Position numbers and translations under genes: made by a program. From Heliopora coerulea (lineage: Eukaryota > Cnidaria > Anthozoa > Scleralcyonacea > Helioporidae), in the NCBI GenBank assembly GCA_030142905.1, contig JASJOG010000114.1, forward strand, positions 248,001 through 312,000: DNA of 64,000 nucleotides, written 5' to 3'. Each line of letters opens with the position of its first letter. Position 1 is the first letter of the stretch. This document shows positions 52,001 through 63,800 of this stretch, in pieces. The notes beneath the pieces were generated by a model. It ran no database searches. It was given only the letters and a program-made list of their open reading frames with translations, and was not told the origin of the DNA.

Positions 52001-55000
52001 AGAGAATAAAAGCATTAGTTGGTTGATTCGAGCAGTACTTTGAAAAATATGGCAATGTTTAGGAATTGGACAATTAAGCGTTATTCGCCTAAAACCCAGA
52101 TGTATTGTTATAACTTGTTGAAGAACAAATACATTTACTAAACTTTTCAAATACTTCTAAATTGTTCTCCTCCACCCAAACATCATAAAGCAAATCGATT
52201 TTCGTCGGTTCAACGAGTTGCTGTGAAAATTTCTCAAACTCGTCATAACCGCTTTATCTTGTCGAAATAAGACGATTAGTGAGACGAACAGTGAAACATA
52301 TTTGGCTTAAGTTAGTTGCTATTGTCCAATGTTTGCCAAAACTCGGGAATGGCTGTAAAATTACCTTTTCGGGTCACAGAAGAGAATAAAACCATTAGTT
52401 GTTGATTCGAGCAGTACTTTGAAAAATATGGCAATGTTTAGAAATTGGACAATTAAACGTTATACGCCTAAAACACAGATGTATGGTTATAACTATTTGA
52501 AGAACAAATAGGTTTATTAAACTTTTCAAATACTTCTAAATTGTTCTCCTCCACCCAAACATCATAAAACAAATCGATTTTCGTCGATTCGACGAGTTGC
52601 TGTGAAAATATCTCAATCGCGTCAAACCCGCTTTATCTCGTCGAAATAAAACGATTAGTGAAACGAACAGTGAAACACTTGTGCCTTAATTTAGTTGCAA
52701 TAGTTAAATGTTTGCGAAAACTCGGGAATGGCTGTAAAATGATCTTTTCTGGTCAGAGTAGAGAATAAATCCATTAGTTTGTTGATCGAATAGTACTTTT
52801 AAAAATATGGCAATGTTTAGAAATTGTACAATTAAGCATTATACGCCTAAAACCCATATGTATGGTTATAACTGGTTGAAGAACAAATAGGTTTACTAAA
52901 CTTTTCAAATACTTCTAAATTGTTGTCCTCCACCCAAACATCATAAAACAAATTGATTTTCGTCGATTCGACGAGTTGCTGTGAAAATTTCTCAAACTCG
53001 TCAAAAACGCTTTATCTCGTCGAAATAAGACGATTGGTGAAACGAACAGTGAAACATATTTGGCTTAAGTTAGTTGCAATTTTCCAATGTTTGCGAAAAC
53101 TCTGGAATGGCTGTAAAATGAATTTTTCTGGTCAGAGAAGAGAATAAAAGCATTAGTTGGTTGATTCGAGCAGTACTTTGAAAAATATGGCAATGTTTAG
53201 AAATTGGACAATTAAGCGTTATTCGCCTAAAACCCAGATGTATTGTTATAACTTGTTGAAGAACAAATACATTTACTAAACTTTTCAAATACTTCTAAAT
53301 TGTTCTCCTCCACCCAAACATCATAAAGCAAATCGATTTTCGTCGGTTCAACGAGTTGCTGTGAAAATTTCTCAAACTCGTCATAACCGCTTTATCTTGT
53401 CGAAATAAGACGATTAGTGAGACGAACAGTGAAACATATTTGGCTTAAGTTAGTTGCTATTGTCCAATGTTTGCCAAAACTCGGGAATGGCTGTAAAATT
53501 ACCTTTTCGGGTCACAGAAGAGAATAAAACCATTAGTTGTTGATTCGAGCAGTACTTTGAAAAATATGGCAATGTTTAGAAATTGGACAATTAAACGTTA
53601 TACGCCTAAAACACAGATGTATGGTTATAACTAGTTGAAGAACAAATAGGTTTACTAAACTTTTCAAATACTTCTAAATTGTTCTCCTCCACCCAAACAT
53701 CATAAAACAAATCGATTTTCGTCGATTCGACGAGTTGCTGTGAAAATTTCTCAAACTCGTCAAACCCGCTTTATCTCGTCGAAATAAGACGATTAGTGAG
53801 ACGAACAGTGAAACATATTTGGCTTTAGTTAGTTGCTATTGTCCAATGTTTGCCAAAACTCGGGAATGGCTGTAAAATTACCTTTTCGGGTCACAGAAGA
53901 GAATAAAACCATTAGTTGTTGATTCGAGCTGTACTTTGAAAAATATGGCAATGTTTAGAAATTGGACAATTAAACGTTATACGCCTAAAACCCAGATGTA
54001 TGGTTATAACTAGTTGAAGAACAAATAGGTTTACTAAACTTTTCAAATACTTCTAAATTGTTCTCCTCCACCCAAACATCATAAAACAAATCGATTTTCG
54101 TCGATTCGACGAGTTGCTGTGAAAATTTCTCAAACTCGTCAAACCCGCTTTATCTCGTCGAAATAAGACGATTAGTGAAACGAACAGTGAAACACTTGTG
54201 CCTTAATTTAGTTGCAATAGTTAAATGTTTACGAAAACTCGGGAATGGCTGTAAAATGATCTTTTCTGGTCATAGTAGAGAATAAATCCATTAGTTTGTT
54301 GATTCGAACAGTACTTTTAAAAATATGGCAATGTTTAGAAATTGGACAATTAAGCATTATACGCCTAAAACCCAGATGTATGGTTATAAAAGGCTGAAGC
54401 ACAAATAGGTTTACTAAACTTTTCAAATACTTCTAAATTGTTCTCCTCTACCAAAACATCATAAAACAAATCGATTTTCGTCGATTCGACGAGTTGCTGT
54501 GAAAATTTCTCAAACTCTTCAAAACAGCTTTAACTCGTCGAAATAAGACGATTAGTGAAACGAACAATGAAACATAAATGGCTTCAGTTAATTGCAATTA
54601 TCCAACGTTTACTAAAATTCGGGAATGGCTTTAAAATGATCTTTTCGGGTCAGAGATGAGAATAAAAGCATTAGTTGTTTGATTCGAGAAGTACTTTGAA
54701 AAATATGGCAATGTTTAGAAATTGGACAATTAAGCGTTATACGCCTAAAACCCAGATGTATTGTTATAACTGGTTGAAAAACAAATCGGTTTACTAAAAT
54801 TTTCAAATACTTCTAAATTGTTCTCTTCAACCCAAACATCATAAAACAAATCGATTTTCGTCGATTCGACGAGTTGCTGTGAAAATTTCTCAAACTCGTC
54901 AAAACCGTTTATCTCCTCGAAATAAGACGATCAGTGAAACGAACAGTGAAACACTTGTGGCTTAATTTAGTTGCAATTGTCCAATGTTTACAAAAATTCG

Positions 55001-55547
55001 GAAATGGATTTAAAATGATCTTTTCGAGTCAGACAAGAGAATAAAAGCATTAGTTGGTTGATTCGAGCAGTACTTTGGAAAATATGGCAATGTTTAGAAA
55101 TTGGACAATTAAGCGTTATTCGCCTAAAACCCAGATGTATTGTTATAACTTGTTGAAGAACAAATACGTTTACTAAACTTTTCAAATACTTCTAAATTGT
55201 TCTCCTTCACCCAAACATCATAAAGCAAATCGATTTTCGTCGATTCAACGAGTTGCTGTGAAAATTTCTCAAACTCGTCATAACCGCTTTATCTTGTCGA
55301 AATAAGACGATTGGTGAAACGAACAGTGAAACATATTTGGCTTAAGTTAGTTGCTATTGTCCAATATTTGCCAAAACTCTGGAATGGCTGTAAAATGAAT
55401 TTTTCTGGTCAGAGAAGAGAATAAAAGCATTAGTTGTTTGATTCGAGCAGTACTTTGAAAAATATGGCAATGTTTAGAAATTGGACAATTAAGCTTTATA
55501 CGTCTAAAACCCAGATGTATGGTTATAACTGGTTGAAAAACAAATAG
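49096..55547 (+). repeat. Young HOR copy 5 (6,452 bp, 17 monomers)
   Basis: It follows copy 4 at offset 6,453 bp from about 48,266 to 53,778 (matching 41,813-47,325), unit for unit. Then it gains one unit (54,029) and loses another: the unit at 54,789 is a hybrid switching between about 55,036 and 55,055. Differences from copy 4 include CTCCACCACCC (49,512), GCAATACTTAAATG (50,041), CAATCGCGTC (52,614), CCCATATG (52,853) and TTGTTGTCCTCC (52,920). Confidence 0.87.
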
Positions 55548-57447
55548 GTTTACTAAACTTTTCAAATACTTCTAAATTGTTCTCCTCCACCCAAACATCA
55601 TAAAACAAATCGATTTTCGTCGATTCGACGAGTTGCTGTGAAAATTTCTCAAACTCGTCAAAACCACTTTATCTTGCCGAAATAAGACGATTAGTGAAAC
55701 GAACAGTGAAACACTTGTGGATTAAGTTATTTGCTATTGTCAAATGTTTGCAAAAACTCAGGAATGGCTATAAAATTACCTTTTCGGGTCAGATAATAGA
55801 ATAAAAGTATTAGTTGATTGATTCGAGTTGTACTTTGAAAAATATGGCAATGTTTAGAAATCGGACAATTAAGCGTTATACGCCTAAAACCCAGATGTAT
55901 GTTAATAATTGGTTGAAGAACAAATAGGTTTACTAAACTTTTCAAATACTTCTAAATTGTTCTCCTCCACCCAAATATTATAAAACAAATCGATTTTCGT
56001 CAATTCGACGAGTTGCTGTGAAAATTTCTCAAACTCGTCAAAAACGCTTTATCTCGTCGAAATAAGACGATTTGTGAAACGAACAGTGAAACATATTTGG
56101 CTTATTTTAGTTGCAATTTTCCAATGTTTGCGAAAACTCTGGAATGGCTGTAAAATGAATTTTTCTGGTCAGAGAAGAGAATAAAAGCATTAGTTGGTTG
56201 ATTCGAGCAGTACTTTTAAAAATATGGCAATGTTTAGAAATTGGACAATTAAGCGTTATTCGCCTAAAACCCAGATGTATTGTTATAACTTGTTGAAGAA
56301 CAAATACGTTTACTAAACTTTTCAAATACTTCTAAATTGTTCTCCTTCACCCAAACATCATAAAGCAAATCGATTTTCTTCGATTCAACGAGTTGCTGTG
56401 AAAATTTCTCAAACTCGTCATAACCGCTTTATCTTGTCGAAATAAGACGATTGGTGAAACGAACAGTGAAACATATTTGGCTTAAGTTAGTTGCTATTGT
56501 CCAATGTTTGCCAAAACTCTGGAATGGCTGTAAAATGAATTTTTCTGGTCAGAGAAAAGAATAAAAGCATTAGTTGTTTGATTCGAGATGTACTTTGAAA
56601 AATATGGCAATGTTTAGAAATTGGACAATTAAGCTTTATACGTCTAAAACCCAGATGTATGGTTATAACTGGTTGAAAAACAAATAGGTTTACTAAACTT
56701 TTCAAATACTTCTAAATTGTTCTCCTCCACCCAAACATCATAAAACAAATCGATTTTCGTCGATTCGACGAGTTGCTGTGAAAATTTCTCAAACTCGTCA
56801 AAACCACTTTATCTTGCCGAAATAAGACGATTAGTGAAACGAACAGTGAAACACTTGTGGATTAAGTTATTTGCTATTGTCAAATGTTTGCAAAAACTCA
56901 GGAATGGCTATAAAATTACCTTTTCGGGTCAGATAATAGAATAAAAGTATTAGTTGATTGATTCGAGTTGTACTTTGAAAAATATGGCAATGTTTAGAAA
57001 TCGGACAATTAAGCGTTATACGCCTAAAACCCAGATGTATGTTAATAATTGGTTGAAGAACAAATAGGTTTACTAAACTTTTCAAATACTTCTAAATTGT
57101 TCTCCTCCACCCAAATATTATAAAACAAATCGATTTTCGTCAATTCGACGAGTTGCTGTGAAAATTTCTCAAACTCGTCAAAAACGCTTTATCTCGTCGA
57201 AATAAGACGATTTGTGAAACGAACAGTGAAACATATTTGGCTTATTTTAGTTGCAATTTTCCAATGTTTGCGAAAACTCTGGAATGGCTGTAAAATGAAT
57301 TTTTCTGGTCAGAGAAGAGAATAAAAGCATTAGTTGGTTGATTCGAGCAGTACTTTGAAAAATATGGCAATGTTTAGAAATTGGACAATTAAGCGTTATT
57401 CGCCTAAAACCCAGATGTATTGTTATAACTTGTTGAAGAACAAATAC
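55168..57447 (+). repeat. Exact three-monomer tandem duplication (2 x 1,140 bp)
   Basis: The units 55,168, 55,548 and 55,928 are repeated as 56,308, 56,688 and 57,068 at an offset of exactly 1,140 bp (3 x 380), including the anchor monomer. Visible differences are few: CCAATATTTGCC against CCAATGTTTGCC (55,361 / 56,501), AGAGAAGAG against AGAGAAAAG, GAGCAGTAC against GAGATGTAC (about 56,586), and TTTTCTTCG at 56,375. At 57,448 the next unit has CTCCTCC instead of CTCCTTC, marking the end of the duplication. Confidence 0.87.
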
Positions 57448-59342
57448 GTTTACTAAACTTTTCAAATACTTCTAAATTGTTCTCCTCCACCCAAACATCA
57501 TAAAGCAAATCGATTTTCGTCGATTCAACGAGTTCCTGTGAAAATTTCTCAAACTCGTCATAACCGCTTTATCTTGTCGAAATAAGACGATTAGTGAAAC
57601 GAACAGTGAAACACTTGTGGCTTAATTTAGTTACTATTGTCCAATGTTTGCGAAAACTCGGGAATGGCTGTAAAATTACCTTTTCGGGTCACAGAAGAGA
57701 ATAAAACCATTAGTTGTTGATTCGAGCAGCACTTTGAAAAATATGTCAATGTTTAGAAATTGGACAATTGAACGTTATACGACTAAAACACAGATGTATG
57801 GTTATAACTAGTTGAAGAACAAATAGGTTTACTAAACTTTTCAAATACTTCTAAATTGTTCTCCTCCACCCAAACATCATAAAACAAATCGATTTTCGTC
57901 GATTCGACGAGTTGCTGTGAAAATATCTCAAACTCGTCAAACCCGCTTTATCTCGTCGAAATAAAACGATTAGTGAAACGAACAGTGAAACACTTGTGCC
58001 TTAATTTAGTTGCAATAGTTAAATGTTTGCGAAAACTAGGGAATGGCTGTAAAATGATCTTTTCTGGTCAGAGTAGAGAATAAATCCATTAGTTTGTTGA
58101 TCAAATAGTACTTTTAAAAATATGGCAATGTTTAGAAATTGGACAATTAAGCGTTATTCGCCTAAAACCCAGATGTATTGTTATAACTTGTTGAAGAACA
58201 AATACGTTTACTAAACTTTTCAAATACTTCTAAATTGTTCTCCTCCACCCAAAAATCATAAAGCAAATCGATTTTCGTCGATTCAACGAGTTGCTGTGAA
58301 AATTTCTCAAACTCGTCATAACCGCTTTATCTTGTCGAAATAAGACGATTAGTGAAACGAACAGTGAAACACTTGTGGCTTAATTTAGAAGCTATTGTCC
58401 AATGTTTGCGAAAACTCGGGAATGGCTGTAAAATTACCTTTTCGGGTCACAGAAGAGAATAAAACCATTAGTTGTTGATTCGAGCAGCACTTTGAAAAAT
58501 ATGTCAATGTTTAGAAATTGGACAATTGAACGTTATACGACTAAAACACAGATGTATGGTTATAATTAGTTGAAGAACAAATAGGTTTACTAAACTTTTC
58601 AAATACTTCTAAATTGTTCTCCTCCACCCAAACATCATAAAACAAATCGATTTTCGTCGATTCGACGAGTTGCTGTGAAAATATCTCAAACTCGTCAAAC
58701 CCGCTTTATCTCGTCGAAATAAAACGATTAGTGAAACGAACAGTGAAACACTTGTGCCTTAATTTAGTTGCAATAGTTAAATGTTTGCGAAAACTAGGGA
58801 ATGGCTGTAAAATGATCTTTTCTGGTCAGAGTAGAGAATAAATCCATTAGTTTGTTGATCGAATAGTACTTTTAAAAATATGGCAATGTTTAGAAATTGG
58901 ACAATTAAGCGTTATTCGCCTAAAACCCAGATGTATTGTTATAACTTGTTGAAGAACAAATACGTTTACTAAACTTTTCAAATACTTCTAAATTGTTCTC
59001 CTCCACCCAAACATCATAAAGCAAATCGATTTTCGTCGATTCGACGAGTTGCTGTGAAAATTTCTCAAACTCGTCATAACCGCTTTATCTTGTCGAAATA
59101 AGACGATTAGTGAGACGAACAGTGAAACATATTTGGCTTAAGTTAGTTGCTATTGTCCAATGTTTGCCAAAACTCGGGAATGGCTGTAAAATTACCTTTT
59201 CGGGTCACCGAAGAGAATAAAACCATTAGTTGTTGATTCGAGCAGTACTTTGAAAAATATGGCAATGTTTAGAAATTGGACAATTAAACGTTATACGCCT
59301 AAAACACAGATGTATGGTTATAACTAGTTGAAGAACAAATAG

Positions 59343-59721
59343 GTTTACTAAACTTTTCAAATACTTCTAAATTGTTCTCCTCCACCCAAACATCATAAAA
59401 CAAATCGATTTTCGTCGATTCGACGAGTTGCTGTGAAAATTTCTCAAACTCGTCAAACCCGCTTTATCTCGTCGAAATAAGACGATTAGTGAGACGAACA
59501 GTGAAACATATTTGGCTTAAGTTAGTTGCTATTGTCCAATGTTTGCCAAAACTCGGGAATGGCTGTAAAATTACCTTTTCGGGTCACAGAAGAGAATAAA
59601 ACCATTAGTTGTTGATTCGAGCAGTACTTTTAAAAATATGGCAATGTTTAGAAATTGGACAATTAAACGTTATACGCCTAAAACACAGATGTATGGTTAT
59701 AACTAGTTGAAGAACAAATAG
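59343..59721 (+). repeat. Reference satellite monomer (379 bp)
   Basis: A representative unit used to describe positions (offset 0 = first G of GTTTACTAAAC). Offsets 69-142 hold a cluster of TCGTC/GACGA inverted repeats. Offsets 145-164 hold a direct repeat of AGTGAAAC separated by GAAC. Offsets about 165-215 and 255-285 are the parts that vary most between monomers and define monomer types. Offsets about 290-310 (AATATGGCAATGTTTAGA) are among the most constant, with rare changes such as ATGTCAATG. Offset 354 begins the 8-bp palindrome GTTATAAC. A length near 380 bp is about twice a usual nucleosome repeat, so a dinucleosomal unit is possible, but I saw no convincing half-monomer similarity. 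Confidence 0.9.
59412..59485. other. Clustered TCGTC/GACGA inverted repeats in the monomer (representative copy)
   Basis: In this copy, 59,412-59,426 is TCGTCGA-T-TCGACGA, a perfect 7-bp inverted repeat around one base. Its right arm overlaps GACGAGTT (59,422-59,429), which pairs with AACTCGTC (59,447-59,454) across 17 bp containing GAAAATTTC. A third inverted repeat, TCGTC-GAAATAA-GACGA, occupies 59,469-59,485. The same layout is in most monomers of the window, with point variants such as CTCTTC, TTGCCG, TCGTCAATTC or TCGGTTCAAC that weaken one arm. This is the CpG-richest part of an AT-rich monomer. A protein-binding site or a cruciform-forming element is possible; neither is shown by sequence alone. 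Confidence 0.75.
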
Positions 59722-60860
59722 GTTTACTAAACTTTTCAAATACTTCTAAATTGTTCTCCTCCACCCAAACATCATAAAACAAATCGATTTTCGTCGATTC
59801 GACGAGTTGCTGTGAAAATTTCTCAAACTCGTCAAACCCGCTTTATTTCGTCGAAATAAGACGATTAGTGAAACGAACAGTGAAACACTTGTGTCTTAAT
59901 TTAGTTGCAATAGTTAAATGTTTACGAAAACTCGGGAATGGCTGTAAAATGATCTTTTCTGGTAATAGTAGAGAATAAATCCATTAGTTTGTTGATTCGA
60001 ACAGTACTTTTAAAAATATGGCAATGTTTAGAAATTGGACAATTAAGCATTATACGCCTAAAACCCAGATGTATGGTTTTAAAAGGCTGAAGCACAAATA
60101 GGTTTACTAAACTTTTCAAATACTTCTAAATTGTTCTCCTCTACCCAAACATCATAAAACAAATCGATTTTCGTCGATTCGACGAGTTGCTGTGAAAATT
60201 TCTCAAACTCTTCAAAACAGCTTTAACTCGTCGAAATAAGACGATTAGTGAAACGAACAATGAAACATAAATGGCTTCAGTTAATTGCAATTATCCAACG
60301 TTTACTAAAATTCGGGAATGGCTTTAAAATGATCTTTTCGGGTCAGAGATGAGAATAAAAGCATTAGTTGTTTGATTCGAGAAGTACTTTGAAAAATATG
60401 GCAATGTTTAGAAATTGGACAATTAAGCGTTATACGCCTAAAACCCAGATGTATTGTTATAACTGGTTGAAAAACAAATCGGTTTATTAAAATTTTCAAA
60501 TACTTCTAAATTGTTCTCTTCAACCCAAACATCATAAAACAAATCGATTTTCGTCGATTCGACGAGTTGCTGTGAAAATTTCTCAAACTCGTCAAAACCG
60601 TTTATCTCGTCGAAATAAGACGATTTGTGAAACGAACAGTGAAACATATTTGGCTTATTTTAGTTGCAATTTTCCAATGTTTGCGAAAACTCTGGAATGG
60701 CTGTAAAATGAATTTTTCTGGTCAGAGAAGAGAATAAAAGCATTAGTTGGTTGATTCGAGCAGTACTTTTAAAAATATGGCAATGTTTAGAAATTGGACA
60801 ATTAAGCGTTATTCGCCTAAAACCCAGATGTATTGTTATAATGTGTTGAAGAACAAATAC

Positions 60861-63800
60861 GTTTACTAAACTTTTCAAATACTTCTAAATTGTTCTCCTC
60901 CACCCAAACATCATAAAGCAAATTGATTTTCGTCGATTCAACGAGTTGCTGTGAAAATTTCTCAAACTCGTCATAACCGCTTTATCTTGTCGAAATAAGA
61001 CGATTAGTGAAACGAACAGTGAAACACTTGTGGCTTAATTTAGTTACTATTGTCCAATGTTTGCGAAAACTCGGGAATGGCTGTAAAATTACCTTTTCGG
61101 GTCACAGAAGAGAATAAAACCATTAGTTGTTGATTCGAGCAGCACTTTGAAAAATATGTCAATGTTTAGAAATTGGACAATTAAACGTTATACGACTAAA
61201 ACACAGATGTATGGTTATAACTAGTTGAAGAACAAATAGGTTTACTAAACTTTTCAAATACTTCTAAATTGTTCTCCTCCACCCAAACATCATAAAACAA
61301 ATCGATTTTCGTCGATTCGACGAGTTGCTGTGAAAATATCTCAAACTCGTCAAACCCGCTTTATCTCGTCGAAATAAAACGATTAGTGAAACGAACAGTG
61401 AAACACTTGTGCCTTAATTTAGTTGCAATAGTTAAATGTTTGCGAAAACTCGGGAAAGGCTGTAAAATGATCTTTTCTGCTCAGAGTAGAGAATAAATCC
61501 ATTAGTTTGTTGATCGAATAGTACTTTTAAAAATATGGCAATGTTTAGAAATTGTACAATTAAGCTTTATACGCCTAAAATCCATATGTATGGTTATAAC
61601 TGGTTGAAGAACAAATAGGTTTACTAAACTTTTCAAATACTTCTAAATTGTTGTCCTCCACCCAAACATCATAAAACAAATTGATTTTCGTCGATTCGAC
61701 GAGTTGCTGTGAAAATTTCTCAAACTCGTCAAAAACGCTTTATCTCGTCGAAATAAGACGATTGGTGAAACGAACAGTGAAACATATTTGGCTTAAGTTA
61801 GTTGCAATTTTCCAATGTTTGCGAAAACTCTGGAATGGCTGTAAAATGAATTTTTCTGGTCAGAGAAGAGAATAAAAGCATTAGTTGGTTGATTCGAGCA
61901 GTACTTTGAAAAATATGGCAATGTTTAGGAATTGGACAATTAAGCGTTATTCGCCTAAAACCCAGATGTATTGTTATAACTTGTTGAAGAACAAATACAT
62001 TTACTAAACTTTTCAAATACTTCTAAATTGTTCTCCTCCACCCAAACATCATAAAGCAAATCGATTTTCGTCGGTTCAACGAGTTGCTGTGAAAATTTCT
62101 CAAACTCGTCATAACCGCTTTATCTTGTCGAAATAAGACGATTAGTGAGACGAACAGTGAAACATATTTGGCTTAAGTTAGTTGCTATTGTCCAATGTTT
62201 GCGAAAACTCGGGAATGGCTGTAAAATTACCTTTTCGGGTCACAGAAGAGAATAAAACCATTAGTTGTTGATTCGAGCAGTACTTTGAAAAATATGGCAA
62301 TGTTTAGAAATTGGACAATTAAACGTTATACGCCTAAAACACAGATGTATGGTTATAACTAGTTGAAGAACAAATAGGTTTACTAAACTTTTCAAATACT
62401 TCTAAATTGTTCTCCTCCACCCAAACATCATAAAACAAATCGATTTTCGTCGATTCGACGAGTTGCTGTGAAAATATCTCAAACTCGTCAAACCCGCTTT
62501 ATCTCGTCGAAATAAAACGATTAGTGAAACGAACAGTGAAACACTTGTGCCTTAATTTAGTTGCAATAGTTAAATGTTTGCGAAAACTAGGGAATGGCTG
62601 TAAAATGATCTTTTCTGGTCAGAGTAGAGAATAAATCCATTAGTTTGTTGATCAAATAGTACTTTTAAAAATATGGCAATGTTTAGAAATTGGACAATTA
62701 AGCGTTATTCGCCTAAAACCCAGATGTATTGTTATAACTTGTTGAAGAACAAATACGTTTACTAAACTTTTCAAATACTTCTAAATTGTTCTCCTCCACC
62801 CAAACATCATAAAGCAAATCGATTTTCGTCGATTCAACAAGTTGCTGTGAAAATTTCTCAAACTCGTCATAACCGCTTTATCTTGTCGAAATAAGACGAT
62901 TAGTGAGACGAACAGTGAAACATATTTGGCTTAAGTTAGTTGCTATTGTCCAATGTTTGCCAAAACTCGGGAATGGCTGTAAAATTACCTTTTCGGGTCA
63001 CCGAAGAGAATAAAACCATTAGTTGTTGATTCGAACAGTACTTTGAAAAATATGGCAATGTTTAGAAATTGGACAATTAAACGTTATACGCCTAAAACAC
63101 AGATGTATGGTTATAACTAGTTGAAGAACAAATAGGTTTACTAAACTTTTCAAATACTTCTAAATTGTTCTCCTCCACCCAAACATCATAAAACAAATCG
63201 ATTTTCGTCGATTCGACGAGTTGCTGTGAAAATTTCTCAAACTCGTCAAACCCGCTTTATCTCGTCGAAATAAGACGATTAGTGAGACGAACAGTGAAAC
63301 ATATTTGGCTTAAGTTAGTTGCTATTGTCCAATGTTTGCCAAAACTCGGGAATGGCTGTAAAATTACCTTTTCGGGTCACAGAAGAGAATAAAACCATTA
63401 GTTGTTGATTCGAGCAGTACTTTGAAAAATATGGCAATGTTTAGAAATTGGACAATTAAACGTTATACGCCTAAAACACAGATGTATGGTTATAACTAGT
63501 TGAAGAACAAATAGGTTTACTAAACTTTTCAAATACTTCTAAATTGTTCTCCTCCACCCAAACATCATAAAACAAATCGATTTTCGTCGATTCGACGAGT
63601 TGCTGTGAAAATATCTCAAACTCGTCAAAACCGCTTTATCTCGTCGAAATAAAACGATTAGTGAAACGAACAGTGAAACACTTGTGCCTTAATTTAGTTG
63701 CAATAGTTAAATGTTTGCGAAAACTAGGGAATGGCTGTAAAATGATCTTTTCTGGTCAGAGTAGAGAATAAATCCATTAGTTTGTTGATCGAATAGTACT

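Larger units (their letters stand above)
57448..60860 (+). repeat. e-f dimers and TCTACCC/TTCAACCC pair
   Basis: Units at 57,827 and 58,585 start as type e (GAAAATATCTC, AAATAAAACG) but end as the unit that normally precedes d (GGACAATTAAGCGTTATTCG), switching near 58,140 and 58,898. Both also share GCGAAAACTAGGG, so they derive from one fusion. Each is followed by a GCAAATCG unit (58,206 and 58,964), giving a 758-bp dimer in which c, rather than d, is missing. 59,343 and 59,722 are near-identical consecutive monomers. 60,102 and 60,482 are the CTCTACCC / CTTCAACCC pair also found at 30,868 / 31,248. Confidence 0.8.

Noticed and set aside
59530..59565. CENP-B-box-like match: TTGCGAAAACTCGGGAA and relatives in each monomer
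   Set aside because: The box core requires TTCG then seven bases (with A at the fifth) before CGGG. Here the CG-to-CGGG distance is six and the leading TTCG is absent, so it does not meet the published core. A diverged box-like role is not excluded but is unsupported.
59343..59721. Promoter-like words (CCAAT, TATA in GTTATAAC, polyadenylation-like AATAAA) in each monomer
   Set aside because: Such short words are expected by chance in AT-rich DNA and have no consistent promoter arrangement. Satellite transcription is possible but cannot be inferred from these.
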